Assembly: GCF_019801465.1 (NCBI RefSeq)
Contig: NZ_JAHVJA010000001.1
Span: forward strand, 744,001 to 808,000
Direction: 5' to 3'
Origin: Leisingera daeponensis
Lineage (GTDB): Bacteria; Pseudomonadota; Alphaproteobacteria; Rhodobacterales; Rhodobacteraceae
Length of the DNA stretch: 64,000 nucleotides
Within the stretch, counting starts at the first letter, position 1, and each line of letters opens with the position of its first letter. The translations under genes were made by a program, and so were the position numbers. Shown here one piece after another: positions 8,309-16,551 of the stretch. The notes under the pieces are model-generated. The model saw only the letters and a list, made by a program, of their open reading frames with translations. It was not told the origin of the DNA and searched no databases.

Positions 8309-8479
8309 CTAAGGCTGGGTCTCTGTATCGACGCGCAGTAGCCCGGCCGCCAAGTCGGCTGAGACAACGCCTTCGGGGTCCTGTCCCTGCCCCGCTGCGG
8401 TAAGCATGTCGAAAAAGCCCTGTGTCACTGCCGCGGAAAACCCCAATGGGTTGCCGTGAGAGTTGACTGGCCGCGCCAC
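8309..8479 (-). CDS. Possible small hypothetical protein at the end of the late operon
   Basis: A 56-residue frame with a GTG start: ARPVNSHGNPLGFSAAVTQG, then FFDMLTAAGQGQDPEGVVSA. It reads like genuine protein and ends just before the boundary with the cargo block. The start is uncertain because the frame stays open upstream to the spanin stop and no strong ribosome site is visible. Function unknown. Confidence 0.4.
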   Translation of the reverse strand: MARPVNSHGNPLGFSAAVTQGFFDMLTAAGQGQDPEGVVSADLAAGLLRVDTETQP

Positions 8480-8557
8480 GCCCAACTCGTTGCTTCGACA
8501 CCCCGACCCAATCGCAAGGCATAAAGAACCCCAGAGGTCACCAAGGACCCCCTGGTT

Positions 8558-8806
8558 TTATTGCGGCCCAACCGGGTGGAGGATTTCAGCGACAGAAGCC
8601 AGCTTGGCATTGGCGCACGCCCGCCCCCGGGCCTCCGCGACAAGCGCGTCGGAGTGCTGCCCTTCACTCTCCGGCAACGGGCCGACATAGCCCGGGCAGG
8701 GGGCGAGCAAATCGGCTGGCACTGTCGGCGGACCGGTCACCGGCTCAACGTTCCGGCCCATACAGCCGCTCAGCAGCAGCACGCAGAAAAGGCGACAAAG
8801 GCGCAT
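8558..8806 (-). CDS. Rz1-like outer-membrane spanin lipoprotein (o-spanin)
   Basis: An 82-aa protein. The start at 8806 gives MRLCRLFCVLLLSGCMG, a short lipoprotein signal with lipobox LLSG-C. It is rich in proline after the cysteine (VEPVTGPPTVPADLLAPCPG). Its first 62 nt overlap the end of the Rz-like gene in another frame, the classic Rz/Rz1 arrangement. Such lipoproteins join the inner-membrane spanin to fuse inner and outer membranes in the last step of phage lysis. Confidence 0.75.
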   Translation of the reverse strand: MRLCRLFCVLLLSGCMGRNVEPVTGPPTVPADLLAPCPGYVGPLPESEGQHSDALVAEARGRACANAKLASVAEILHPVGPQ

Positions 8807-9074
8807 CACGGCCCTCCATGGATTGCAGATCACGGGCCAATGCATCCCACCGCCAGGCCTGCTCCGCCGCCCGCGCCAGGTGCGCCCGGTGAACACGGGC
8901 AGCCTCATTAGCCCGGGCCAAATTCGCATTGGCCCGGCCAAGATCGTCATGCACAGCGGCAAGCTCCGCCCGCAGCGTCTCACGATCGGCCGTCAATTGG
9001 ACCAGCCACCAGACCGCAGCTGCAAGAGCGGCAACACCGGCACCGGTCAGCATCGAGCGCAAAGACAGCATCAT
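8745..9074 (-). CDS. Rz-like inner-membrane spanin (i-spanin)
   Basis: A 109-aa protein with one N-terminal membrane segment (LTGAGVAALAAAVWWLVQL) followed by an alanine/arginine-rich coiled coil (ETLRAELAAVHDDLGRANANLARANEAAR, described here by its heptads at about residues 30-80). The start ATG at 9074 overlaps the endolysin stop (ATGA). It spans the periplasm with the Rz1-like lipoprotein encoded in its 3' end. The identity rests on topology and gene order, since spanins are poorly conserved in sequence. Confidence 0.75.
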   Translation of the reverse strand: MMLSLRSMLTGAGVAALAAAVWWLVQLTADRETLRAELAAVHDDLGRANANLARANEAARVHRAHLARAAEQAWRWDALARDLQSMEGRDAPLSPFLRAAAERLYGPER

Positions 9075-9784
9075 GCCGCTTCCAAGGCCTTCAAGCACAT
9101 CGAGCGTTCAGATGCGCGGCGGTTTGACAGGCCGCGTATCACCCGCCCCCCTGCCCTGTTCCAGCGCGGCAGCTCTCGGCAGGCGCCCGCCAGGTCGCCA
9201 GCATTTGCCTTCTTCACCAGAGTTGAGCGGCAGGCCGCGCCCGGCCCGACGTTGTATGTCCAGGATACCAGCGCGATCTTCATTCCCACCGGCACAGAGG
9301 CAGTCAGACAGCGGTCAAGGTGCGCTTCATATCTGACAATCTCACTCGCCAGCATCTGATCGCATTCAGCCTTACTGTAGCTGTCCCCGGGTTCCACCCC
9401 CTTGGTTTCGCCGTAACAGACAGTCCAGACCCCGACGATATCGCGGTATGCCTCAGTCCGCAGGCCCTCCCACTGGCCGACGAAACCCACGGCAGAGGCA
9501 AGAGCGATCGACGAACCGGCGATCAACCCCACACCGCGCCGGGAAACAGCCCCGCCGGAATCGGCCCGGAAATTGCGCAAGCCCTCCTGCAGTACGATGC
9601 GCGCCGGTATCGCCAGAACTTGGAACAGAGCGGCGGCAGCCGCAAACCACACCGGGTTCCAGCCAAGTTGCTCCGCTGACACCAGGGCAAGGAAGAAACC
9701 AGCCAGGCATACCAGACCAGCAAAGATGAAAAGCACTGACCAAGAGCCCGTCAGCACCTCCCTCCAGTTCGAGATAAGTTTCAT
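9071..9784 (-). CDS. Phage endolysin, GH24 lysozyme with an N-terminal multi-TM module
   Basis: A 237-aa protein. Residues 104-237 are a GH24 lysozyme: the catalytic triad E106-D115-T121 in QWEGLRTEAYRD and GVWTVCYGE keeps the T4-type 9/6 spacing. Ahead of it is a weakly hydrophobic segment at about 85-103, like a signal-anchor-release element, and before that two strong membrane helices (about 15-36 and 42-63). The start at 9784 is the ATG followed by MKLISNWREV, with GGGGAAC upstream. The longer frame to 9997 lies over a terminator and is rejected. It cleaves peptidoglycan at lysis. The extra two-helix front is unusual and may give holin-like activity. Confidence 0.88.
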   Translation of the reverse strand: MKLISNWREVLTGSWSVLFIFAGLVCLAGFFLALVSAEQLGWNPVWFAAAAALFQVLAIPARIVLQEGLRNFRADSGGAVSRRGVGLIAGSSIALASAVGFVGQWEGLRTEAYRDIVGVWTVCYGETKGVEPGDSYSKAECDQMLASEIVRYEAHLDRCLTASVPVGMKIALVSWTYNVGPGAACRSTLVKKANAGDLAGACRELPRWNRAGGRVIRGLSNRRASERSMCLKALEAA

Positions 9785-9796
9785 GATGTTCCCCAC

Positions 9797-9822
9797 AAAA
9801 AAAGCCCCGCAGAAGCGGGGCC
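9797..9822 (-). terminator. Intrinsic terminator upstream of the endolysin
   Basis: On the minus strand, a GCCCCGC/GCGGGGC hairpin with a 4-nt loop (9804-9821) is followed by a run of seven T's. It lies between the small membrane protein gene and the endolysin start, so endolysin expression would need readthrough, antitermination or its own promoter. Confidence 0.75.
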
Positions 9823-9848
9823 GGTTTCGGTAAGTGATGAAAATCAGC

Positions 9849-10163
9849 CTAAGGTGCTGATCTATTGAGCCACTTCGTAAGCAGAACTTCAGCGCCACGC
9901 GGGCCGATGTAAGCTGCCAACGCAACGATGCCCGTGCTGACCGTTGCGCCAGCATCAATGTATCTGGCGATTGCCTCGCCAATAATCGCCATCCCAAGGG
10001 CCACCGGAATTTCCCAAATCAACTCCGGGCCGACAAACCGCCGCTGCCCTTTTCGCACTTCGCTGGAGTGCCACATAAGCCGCCCCATTGCGGCTCCGAA
10101 CAACGTTGTCGCCGCGCCCCCCATCACACTGGACAGCCAGCCCACAAACCCCGTCTCATCCAT
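9849..10163 (-). CDS. Small membrane protein, candidate holin
   Basis: A 104-aa protein with hydrophobic segments at about residues 10-28 (SVMGGAATTLFGAAMGRLMW), 50-64 (IPVALGMAIIGEAIA) and 72-88 (STGIVALAAYIGPRG), and a short charged tail. The size, topology and place directly before the endolysin fit a phage holin, which makes the pores that start lysis. A similar layout is seen in phage holin families named only by topology. The function is inferred from context. Confidence 0.6.
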   Translation of the reverse strand: MDETGFVGWLSSVMGGAATTLFGAAMGRLMWHSSEVRKGQRRFVGPELIWEIPVALGMAIIGEAIARYIDAGATVSTGIVALAAYIGPRGAEVLLTKWLNRSAP

Positions 10164-10270
10164 TCTCTGCCCTTTGCCCTCATGCCGTCCGGCTCGCTAC
10201 AGCGGGGCCGGTGTTGCAATTGTTAGTCCTGCCTTTAACCCCTTGGGCCACCCGCCAATCCGACAAAGCC

Positions 10271-10307
10271 CAAAAGAAAACCCGGCGCCTTCATCCGCGC
10301 GCCGGGT
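10271..10307 (-). terminator. Intrinsic terminator after the tail genes
   Basis: On the minus strand, a 9-bp hairpin ACCCGGCGC/GCGCCGGGT (10280-10307) is followed by TTTTCTTTT. It lies in the 255-bp gap between the small gene ending at 10419 and the candidate holin, and would end the long head-tail transcript. Confidence 0.75.
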
Positions 10308-10418
10308 CACATATCAAGTTATTAAAAGGTGCCGTGCTGAGCGCTGCGCCGGCCTACCGTTGCAGTGACCAAGCTTGTGCATCACAACGTCTGCAGGCTG
10401 CACGCCGCAGGAAAGGGT

Positions 10419-10712
10419 TCACTCCTGGGCCAGCTTCAGCAGAACCAGCAGATGATTGTGCGCCATCGCCATGCTGCGCAGCGCCATCGCCTTCTGCTGT
10501 TTCAGATCAATAATGCCGCTGTTCGCTGCATCGGGCATTTCGGAAACCCGCCGCATCAGTTCGAACAGCGGCTTAACTTCGGGATGCCTCTCATGAACGA
10601 TAGCCAGTTTCGCTTCCGCTTCGGCGCGTTGCTCATCATTCATACGGGTGATCTGCGAGGGGTCCAGCACGGGTTTCTCCTGTCTGTTCGGTTTAGGGCC
10701 AGTATTTGTCAT
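10419..10712 (-). CDS. Hypothetical phage protein
   Basis: A 97-aa mostly helical protein: an unstructured polar N-terminus, then NDEQRAEAEAKLAIVHERHP and a C-terminal helix rich in Leu/Met. No family is recognised. It overlaps the next upstream gene by 20 nt and is the last gene of the tail block before a terminator, so a small tail-fibre accessory or chaperone is possible. Confidence 0.65.
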   Translation of the reverse strand: MTNTGPKPNRQEKPVLDPSQITRMNDEQRAEAEAKLAIVHERHPEVKPLFELMRRVSEMPDAANSGIIDLKQQKAMALRSMAMAHNHLLVLLKLAQE

Positions 10713-11085
10713 CGGTGAAATCCGAAGGCAGTGAACTTTCCGCCTTCAGTGTGAAATAGGCTTGGAAGATCGGCTGACGGAACAGCATTGCGGCAACCAG
10801 AACCTGCTGCCACTCCGCTGCCGTGACAGACACAGGACCCACTTCTGTCTTGAGATCTATGGTAGCGTCAGGCTGCCCGACATTGATCAGCGCCTGTGCG
10901 GCCGGTGAGACCTCATCAACCCAGCGCTTCATGTCGGCGGGCGTTGTACCAATCCGGTGCGTGCCGCGACTGTCGCCAAAATCATAGTCGAAGCCGACGG
11001 CCAAGCGCCGCTCCAGCTCATCAGTCAGCAAAACCTGCAAGCGGGCGTTGCGGTGCTCCTGATTGATCCCGATTTGGATGGGCAT
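10693..11085 (-). CDS. Phage protein resembling DUF4376 tail-fibre accessories
   Basis: A 130-aa protein. The pattern GFDYDFGDSRGTHRIGTTPAD, then a region rich in W-x-x-V and ending YFTLKAES, recalls the short DUF4376-type proteins encoded after phage tail-fibre genes. It overlaps both neighbours by a few nt (ATGA with the upstream gene), so it is translated as part of the tail operon. The exact role is unknown; tail-fibre assembly is suggested by position only. Confidence 0.6.
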   Translation of the reverse strand: MPIQIGINQEHRNARLQVLLTDELERRLAVGFDYDFGDSRGTHRIGTTPADMKRWVDEVSPAAQALINVGQPDATIDLKTEVGPVSVTAAEWQQVLVAAMLFRQPIFQAYFTLKAESSLPSDFTDDKYWP

Positions 11086-11462
11086 CAGACCGTCACCTCC
11101 ACGTCAAAATCCAGATACGGAAATGGGCTGACCGACCGAAGCCGGTAGCTACCAGCGTCCACCAGCTCCAGTATGTCTTGCTGCGCCGACAGGACTGTCG
11201 AATACCCCTCTTCGTCGGTCACTGTCAGCTTTGCCCCGACAGGCAGCTGGGAAAGGTCGTAAACGGACCCTGCTGGCACAGGCACGGCTGGTCGCTCAGC
11301 AGCCGCCCCGCCGACAACATAATGGGTCTGCGGAGAATAAGCCCCGGTCACCCAGTCTTCACCGTCGCGCAGGCATTCGAGGATTTCGATCACGTCCTGC
11401 AGGTCGTTCGCCCGCAGGATTTCCCCGGTAGTCTTCAGGTAGAAGGTGGCCGTTGCGCTCAT
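11085..11462 (-). CDS. Hypothetical phage tail-associated protein
   Basis: A 125-aa protein starting MSATATFYLKTTGEILRA, with a beta-rich look and a VGAKLTVTDEEGYSTVLSAQ segment. Its ATG overlaps the stop of the host-specificity gene (4 nt), so it is coupled to it. No named family. Its place after the tail-tip gene suggests a tail-fibre or fibre-assembly role. Confidence 0.6.
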   Translation of the reverse strand: MSATATFYLKTTGEILRANDLQDVIEILECLRDGEDWVTGAYSPQTHYVVGGAAAERPAVPVPAGSVYDLSQLPVGAKLTVTDEEGYSTVLSAQQDILELVDAGSYRLRSVSPFPYLDFDVEVTV

Positions 11463-14400
11463 CGTTTCGTCTCCAATGCAATCAGGCTGGCTGACTGGGT
11501 CGGCGCACCACCGCCGCCGTTATGGTTCACCCATATTTCAGCCGTCACTTGCGCACCGCCGGTGGTGTTCATTTTCCAAACCGCCGTGCTTTTGGCTTCC
11601 GCAGTGCTGCCGTCTAACGCATGGTAGAGAACAACCCGCCGCCGGTTCGTCCCGTTGACGCGGAGCCAGATGTCCACACTCCGGGCTGCAGGCCAGGCGC
11701 CGATGCTGCTCTCAACGTCCAAAATGAACGTGGCTTCGCCTTTAATTGTAGGGGTCCATGTGATTGACGGGGAACTGCCGGTGGAAATACGGGACTTGGT
11801 CACGGCGTTAGCCTGCATTTTCTCGCCGCTCAGGGTGAGGTCTTCGACGTCCAGGTTCTTCACCGTGATGTTCAGCGATGCAAGGTCTGCGAAATTGGCC
11901 TTTGCCGCAGTGACCGATCCCGCCTTCAGGGCTTCCGTTGTCACACTGTCTGCCACCAAGCGGCCGCCGTCGATGTAGGTGCTGCCGCCCGGGGAGTAAG
12001 GCGACAACGCCGCGCCCTCTGACGTCTCGGCGAACATCGGGTGGAAGATGTGAACGTCCCGGATTTCCCCGTTCACGCCGCGGCTTGCGACAAGGCGAAC
12101 TGTCGGGACAGCGTAGGCGGCATCACTGGGCGGTTGAGCCACCCCACCGCGTGCAGTCCAGCTGACAAGTGGACCCAGCGCATCCGCACCTGTCTGATTG
12201 TGATCCGGCGCCACTTGCGAATAGGGGGTGACGGCCGACGGGCTACCATCGTCCTGATACCAGTAGATGCGAACCGAAACCTGCGCGCGGCGCACGTTCA
12301 GTTTCGCGCTGAATTCGTAAAACTTGTTCGGGTCGACGGAATAGCCGACGCCCAGACTGCCATTATCCCGCACCGGCTTGAAAGAACAGCCGATCCAGCC
12401 GTTCCCTGAGTTCTCCGCGAACGTCTGCAGGCGCACTGACGGGTGGAACGGCTTGGAATAGCTGCTGTCGTCGGTTCGAATGGCAATATTCGCGCCGCTG
12501 CCGACTTCGTTGTTCGTGTCGAATTCAAACCCGACCTGACCCTGGGTGAAATCCGGGTTTTCGAGCAGGTTCTTCCCGATTCCGACCAGCAAACGGTTCG
12601 TCGCAAGACTGCCTTCGGCGATCACGTCGCCAAGCAATTCCAGCAGCGCGCCCCCCTCGCCATCAGGATCAATCCAGCTTGTGGCCTTCAGGCCCGCGAT
12701 CTTGCCGCTGCTGGTGGTAACGGTCAGACCGGCGTGCGCCGCCGCAAAGCCGTCCATGTCGGCCACAGCGCTTGCGTGATCGGTGATAGTGGCAGACGTA
12801 CCGCCCGCGTCGACTTGCAGCTGAGTGATCAGGGTCGCCAACGCGCTGCCGGTCATACCGCTTGCGTCCAGTTCGCGGATCGTTTCGATTTCCGCTTCCA
12901 ACTGATCAGCAACCGTCAGGTCTTCAACCTGAACATAGGCGACTTCAAACGCCCCGTCGCCGGTATCCGCGGAATGCCGGAAGACGCCCAGACGCCAGAA
13001 GGCAGAGACATTGCCCGCGGTGCAGACAAAGTCCTTTACAAAATCCTGCCAAGTGCCGGTCGCCTCAAAACCTGTGCCGTCGTTGCTTACCCAGGCATAG
13101 GACGCATCAAGGCCGCGGCGGGTGATGTTGAAATTGCTGCCCGCGCCGCTAATCGTGCCGGTCAGCCGCACCCGTGTTGTGACCCGGTAGGTGCGCCCAA
13201 CTTTCGGCACAAACACGCCGCGGGTGAACAGCCGATCCTCTACTGCGGCCTGCATGTCGGCGATCCGGGCAATCCGGCCCTCGGCCGGATCGTCGGCGAA
13301 TGTCCAGCGGGCATCCAACGGGTTTACTCCGGGCGCGCCGCTCTCGGTACTGGTCCAATGCGCCCCATCTGCGGCAAAGTCAGAATGGATGATCCGGGAC
13401 CGCACCGCGGCAATCTCCGCCTGGGCCGCCGCCGCATCAGTCAGCGCCTGGGTGGCATCCGCCGCCGCATTATCCGCCGCCGCCTGGGCCGCGTCCACCT
13501 CCAGCTGGATCTGCTCCTGCAAATCCAGATACCCCAGCCGCAGATCCGCGGTTGTGGCGCTGGCCCAGCCGGTCCAGATCCCGTCATTGCGCCCGCGTAT
13601 CCGGCCCTTTGCCCGGTAGGCGGTTTGCGACAGGATGCCCGAGGCAAACACAACCTCGCCGCTCAGCGGGCCGGGCGCGCGGCCAGCGGCCACCAAGGTG
13701 CCATCCGCCAGCTGGATTTCCCATTCCACTACATCATCCGCCAGCAGATCCTGGGCGGACCAGACCAGCCGCAAGGCCGGGCGCCGCGCGGTTCCGGTGC
13801 CGTCCGGCAGGCTGTGCGGCAGCAGATTAAAGCCGGGCAGCGTCCTCGGCCCCAGCACGGTAACCGCAGTGCTGGGGTGGTCCACCGACACCTCATCGCT
13901 GCCGGGCACCCAGGTGAAATCCCCCGCATCCCGCTCCCGCAGCGCTAGGGTTTGCAGGCAGGCGGCCAGATCGTCGGTCAGTTCGCCCACCTCAAACAGC
14001 TTGGAAGTGTACCCTTCGCGCGCACTGGTCCAGGCCACAGTGTCCAGTGGCTCCAGCAGCGCCGCATCCGGCGGCAGGGTCAAGCTGTGGCGGCGGAACC
14101 GGCGCTCATCCTCGATCCAGGCTTTCATCAAACGCTGAACTTGGGTGACCGAGGCCACCGCGGGCAAATCCACCTCCGCCACCAGCTGACGGCCGCCATC
14201 CTCGGCTTCCCATCCGGCGTTATAGCGCGGCGGCGCATCTCGGCTTTCCCAGAGGCTTTCCGGGTCCGGGTGGCTGGCGTGGATGGCGTTATGAACCCCG
14301 TCCAGCCCCGGATAGGGCACCAGGCTTTGCGGCCGGTCGGCAATCACGTCCTCATCGGTGAAGAAATAGACCGGCAGCGCGGGCGGCCCCACCCGCACCT

Positions 14401-15463
14401 TGTAGGTGCCGCCCAGTTCGCTGATTTCCGCGGAACAGGCTTTCAGCAGCTGCTGGATCACCTCCGCAGGCTCATCATCCACCAGCACCTCCAGCCCGGC
14501 GCGATACTGCGCCTCGCTGCCGCCCGCGGCCAGGGAAACGGACACATCGCATTCATTCATCCCGGCAAACCAGTTGTCCAGCGGCAGCGCCGCAGCGGAC
14601 GCCTGGCCACCCCAGCGCTGGCCGTCCGGCAGGGCGATGCCGCGCAGGATATTGTAAACCATCACAATGGGGTTTTCGGTGAATTCCCAGGTTGCGGGAT
14701 CCGCCCAGCGGTGGGCGCCGGAGCCGCCCGCGGTGCTGTCCTTGCGCGGGTCATACAGCGGAATGCCCTTCACCTCAAACCGCACGCCGGGCAGCTGATT
14801 GAACAGCTTGCGGCTGTAATGGAAGGTCAGCACCGCATAGGCCACGCCGGTGCCGGTCATGTCCGCGCTCCAGGGCCGGTCCGGGTGATCGGCATATTCC
14901 TCCAGCATGAAGGCATCCGCCGCGGTCTGGGTGCCGTCGTGCCAGGTCAGGTACAAATAGGGGTGACCGTCATGCACCATGCCCGCCATGTCATGCGCCA
15001 GCGCCTGGGCGCCGGTCACGTTTTCGCGCAAGTCCAGGTCGGTGACATATTCCCCGCCCACCATCACCCGCGACAGCTGCACGCCAGGCACGTCGGACAC
15101 ATCCACCACATAGGTCAGCCATTTGTTGGGCAGATCGCCGCTGTTCGGATGCGAATAGGGCGGTGCCGCCATATTGCCCGCGGAGGCATAGGTGCCGAGG
15201 ATGAAAGACTGCGGATTGCTGCCGCCGGAGGTGGTGCTTTCGGTCTTGATTCCCGGCTGCCGCGGCTGGCCCGGCTTCTTCCGCAACGCTGACGACAGAG
15301 ACGACAGCACCAGGGAAATACCGATCCGCACGATAAAGGCCGCCGTGGCCGTGCTGACCGCCAGGGTGGTGGCCACCCAGGCAGTGATCGGATCCGCCGC
15401 AGCTGCTGCGGGCGCCAGCAGCGCCACCATCAGCACGGCCCAGAATGTCCGCTTGTCTTTCAT
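11459..15463 (-). CDS. Phage host-specificity / tail-tip protein (lambda J-like)
   Basis: A 1334-aa protein, the largest in the phage. The N-terminus has a signal-like hydrophobic stretch (about 8-23) and a second one (about 27-62). A J-like tip core then carries FHYSRKLFNQLPGVRFEVKG, NPIVMVYNILRG and a DEDVIADRP segment. Next are fibronectin-like and coiled-coil parts (AAQAAADNAAADATQALTDA at about 655-675) and a C-terminal receptor-reaching part with beta-rich domains (about 950-1334). It is made from the tail operon right after the NlpC/P60-like gene, the GTA gp14-gp15 order. It would form the central fibre and bind the host. The N-terminal signal-like stretch is odd for a tail protein. 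Confidence 0.88.
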   Translation of the reverse strand: MKDKRTFWAVLMVALLAPAAAAADPITAWVATTLAVSTATAAFIVRIGISLVLSSLSSALRKKPGQPRQPGIKTESTTSGGSNPQSFILGTYASAGNMAAPPYSHPNSGDLPNKWLTYVVDVSDVPGVQLSRVMVGGEYVTDLDLRENVTGAQALAHDMAGMVHDGHPYLYLTWHDGTQTAADAFMLEEYADHPDRPWSADMTGTGVAYAVLTFHYSRKLFNQLPGVRFEVKGIPLYDPRKDSTAGGSGAHRWADPATWEFTENPIVMVYNILRGIALPDGQRWGGQASAAALPLDNWFAGMNECDVSVSLAAGGSEAQYRAGLEVLVDDEPAEVIQQLLKACSAEISELGGTYKVRVGPPALPVYFFTDEDVIADRPQSLVPYPGLDGVHNAIHASHPDPESLWESRDAPPRYNAGWEAEDGGRQLVAEVDLPAVASVTQVQRLMKAWIEDERRFRRHSLTLPPDAALLEPLDTVAWTSAREGYTSKLFEVGELTDDLAACLQTLALRERDAGDFTWVPGSDEVSVDHPSTAVTVLGPRTLPGFNLLPHSLPDGTGTARRPALRLVWSAQDLLADDVVEWEIQLADGTLVAAGRAPGPLSGEVVFASGILSQTAYRAKGRIRGRNDGIWTGWASATTADLRLGYLDLQEQIQLEVDAAQAAADNAAADATQALTDAAAAQAEIAAVRSRIIHSDFAADGAHWTSTESGAPGVNPLDARWTFADDPAEGRIARIADMQAAVEDRLFTRGVFVPKVGRTYRVTTRVRLTGTISGAGSNFNITRRGLDASYAWVSNDGTGFEATGTWQDFVKDFVCTAGNVSAFWRLGVFRHSADTGDGAFEVAYVQVEDLTVADQLEAEIETIRELDASGMTGSALATLITQLQVDAGGTSATITDHASAVADMDGFAAAHAGLTVTTSSGKIAGLKATSWIDPDGEGGALLELLGDVIAEGSLATNRLLVGIGKNLLENPDFTQGQVGFEFDTNNEVGSGANIAIRTDDSSYSKPFHPSVRLQTFAENSGNGWIGCSFKPVRDNGSLGVGYSVDPNKFYEFSAKLNVRRAQVSVRIYWYQDDGSPSAVTPYSQVAPDHNQTGADALGPLVSWTARGGVAQPPSDAAYAVPTVRLVASRGVNGEIRDVHIFHPMFAETSEGAALSPYSPGGSTYIDGGRLVADSVTTEALKAGSVTAAKANFADLASLNITVKNLDVEDLTLSGEKMQANAVTKSRISTGSSPSITWTPTIKGEATFILDVESSIGAWPAARSVDIWLRVNGTNRRRVVLYHALDGSTAEAKSTAVWKMNTTGGAQVTAEIWVNHNGGGGAPTQSASLIALETKR

Positions 15464-15888
15464 ACCCGGAACGCCCTTTGCATATGCAGGCGGCTGACCA
15501 GCGCCAGCCCCTCGGGCCGCAGCACATAGGCCGCGCCGCCCTGAACAATCCCTAGCGCCTGCCCGGCGCCGTCCGCTTCAAACACCGCCACATCCCCGGC
15601 CTGGGCAAAACTGGGCACCACCTCGGGAAACAGGCTGGCCGCAAGATCCACATGGCTGGCAAAGCCCGCCGCCTGGAGCGCGGCCTGGCCATCCTCCAGG
15701 CGCCGGTAGCGGCCGCGCCAGGCCGCCGCCAGGTCGGTGCCGGTCATGGCCTGCACCGCTCCCGCGGCGAACAGCGCGCAATCATGCTGGCCGGGCCGGT
15801 ACGGCAGATGCGCCACGCGGGCAAGATATGCCCCCAGCCGCACCCGCCAGTCCGGCAGCCGCGGCGCGATTTCGGGAATGGCTGTCAT
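15460..15888 (-). CDS. NlpC/P60-like tail peptidase (DUF6950-like)
   Basis: A 142-aa protein. HDCALFAAGAVQAMTG near residue 40 carries the nucleophile-type cysteine seen in NlpC/P60 and DUF6950 proteins, followed by AAWRGRYRRLEDG. No clear downstream catalytic histidine is visible, so hydrolase activity is uncertain. It sits between the DUF2163 gene and the tail-tip gene, the place of the GTA gp14 cell-wall peptidase that helps DNA entry. It overlaps both neighbours by 4 nt. Confidence 0.75.
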   Translation of the reverse strand: MTAIPEIAPRLPDWRVRLGAYLARVAHLPYRPGQHDCALFAAGAVQAMTGTDLAAAWRGRYRRLEDGQAALQAAGFASHVDLAASLFPEVVPSFAQAGDVAVFEADGAGQALGIVQGGAAYVLRPEGLALVSRLHMQRAFRV

Positions 15889-16550
15889 TTGGTCGGCTCC
15901 CTCCTGTCCGGCACAGAGCTGCCCCCCGGCGCCGGATCCGCGGGCGCCTCCACCCGCAATTCGCCCCAGTAGACCGGCACCACGCCGGAAATATTGCCGT
16001 AACGCCGGAAGCGGTCGCCGCTGCGGCGCTGCTGGCTTTCATCAGATTTCTTGCTGGCCAGGCGGCGCGTCAGAACGCGCGTCTCGCTGACCAATTCCAG
16101 GGTGCAGGTGCCCAGGCCGCCCGGCTCCGCGGTGCCGAAGTCCAGACCGTTGATAAAGCCGGAAAACACCCGGTGCGGCTCGGCCAGCAGCGCCCGGCTG
16201 GCCGGATCGAACAGCGCCCGGTGGATTTCCACCGGGGCAAAGCGGGTTTCATAACCCTTTGCCAGATCCTCCACCTCGGGCGCCACCGCCGCCAGCCGCA
16301 GCCGATAGGTCCGCACCTCCAGCCCCGCCCCCGCGGTGACCGGCTCCGCCTCCAGCAGCGCCCCGGCGCCGGTATAGGTCCGGGCCTGGCCGCCGATGGT
16401 CACCGCCAGATCATCCTCGCCGCTCCACAGGCCGAGGGTTTCCAGCAGGCCGCTGGAGCGGTTGCGGGCGGTGATCCAGACCAGCCGGTGCGCCGCCAGC
16501 CCGTCACGGGCCGCAAAGGCCGCGCTTGTACCGCTGTCAAATACCCGCAT
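15885..16550 (-). CDS. DUF2163-type phage tail protein (GTA gp13-like)
   Basis: A 221-aa protein with DUF2163 features: a baseplate/hub N-terminus (LVWITARNRSSG, GLWSGEDDLAVTIGGQ), TYTGAGALLEAEPV, and a C-terminal part with cysteine-poor beta sequence and an RRSGDRFRRYG segment. In gene transfer agents the equivalent forms a tail hub. It lies immediately before the NlpC/P60-like gene, with a 4-nt overlap. Confidence 0.8.
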   Translation of the reverse strand: MRVFDSGTSAAFAARDGLAAHRLVWITARNRSSGLLETLGLWSGEDDLAVTIGGQARTYTGAGALLEAEPVTAGAGLEVRTYRLRLAAVAPEVEDLAKGYETRFAPVEIHRALFDPASRALLAEPHRVFSGFINGLDFGTAEPGGLGTCTLELVSETRVLTRRLASKKSDESQQRRSGDRFRRYGNISGVVPVYWGELRVEAPADPAPGGSSVPDRREPTK

Positions 16551-16551
16551 G

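Noticed and set aside
9785-9997. N-terminal extension of the endolysin ORF to 9997
   Set aside because: It passes through a clear intrinsic terminator and overlaps the upstream membrane-protein gene; the ATG at 9784 has the ribosome site.
12443-13948. 501-aa and 446-aa (13952-15292) + strand ORFs across the tail-tip gene
   Set aside because: Arg/Gly/Ala-rich shadows of the 1334-aa tail protein; no motif.
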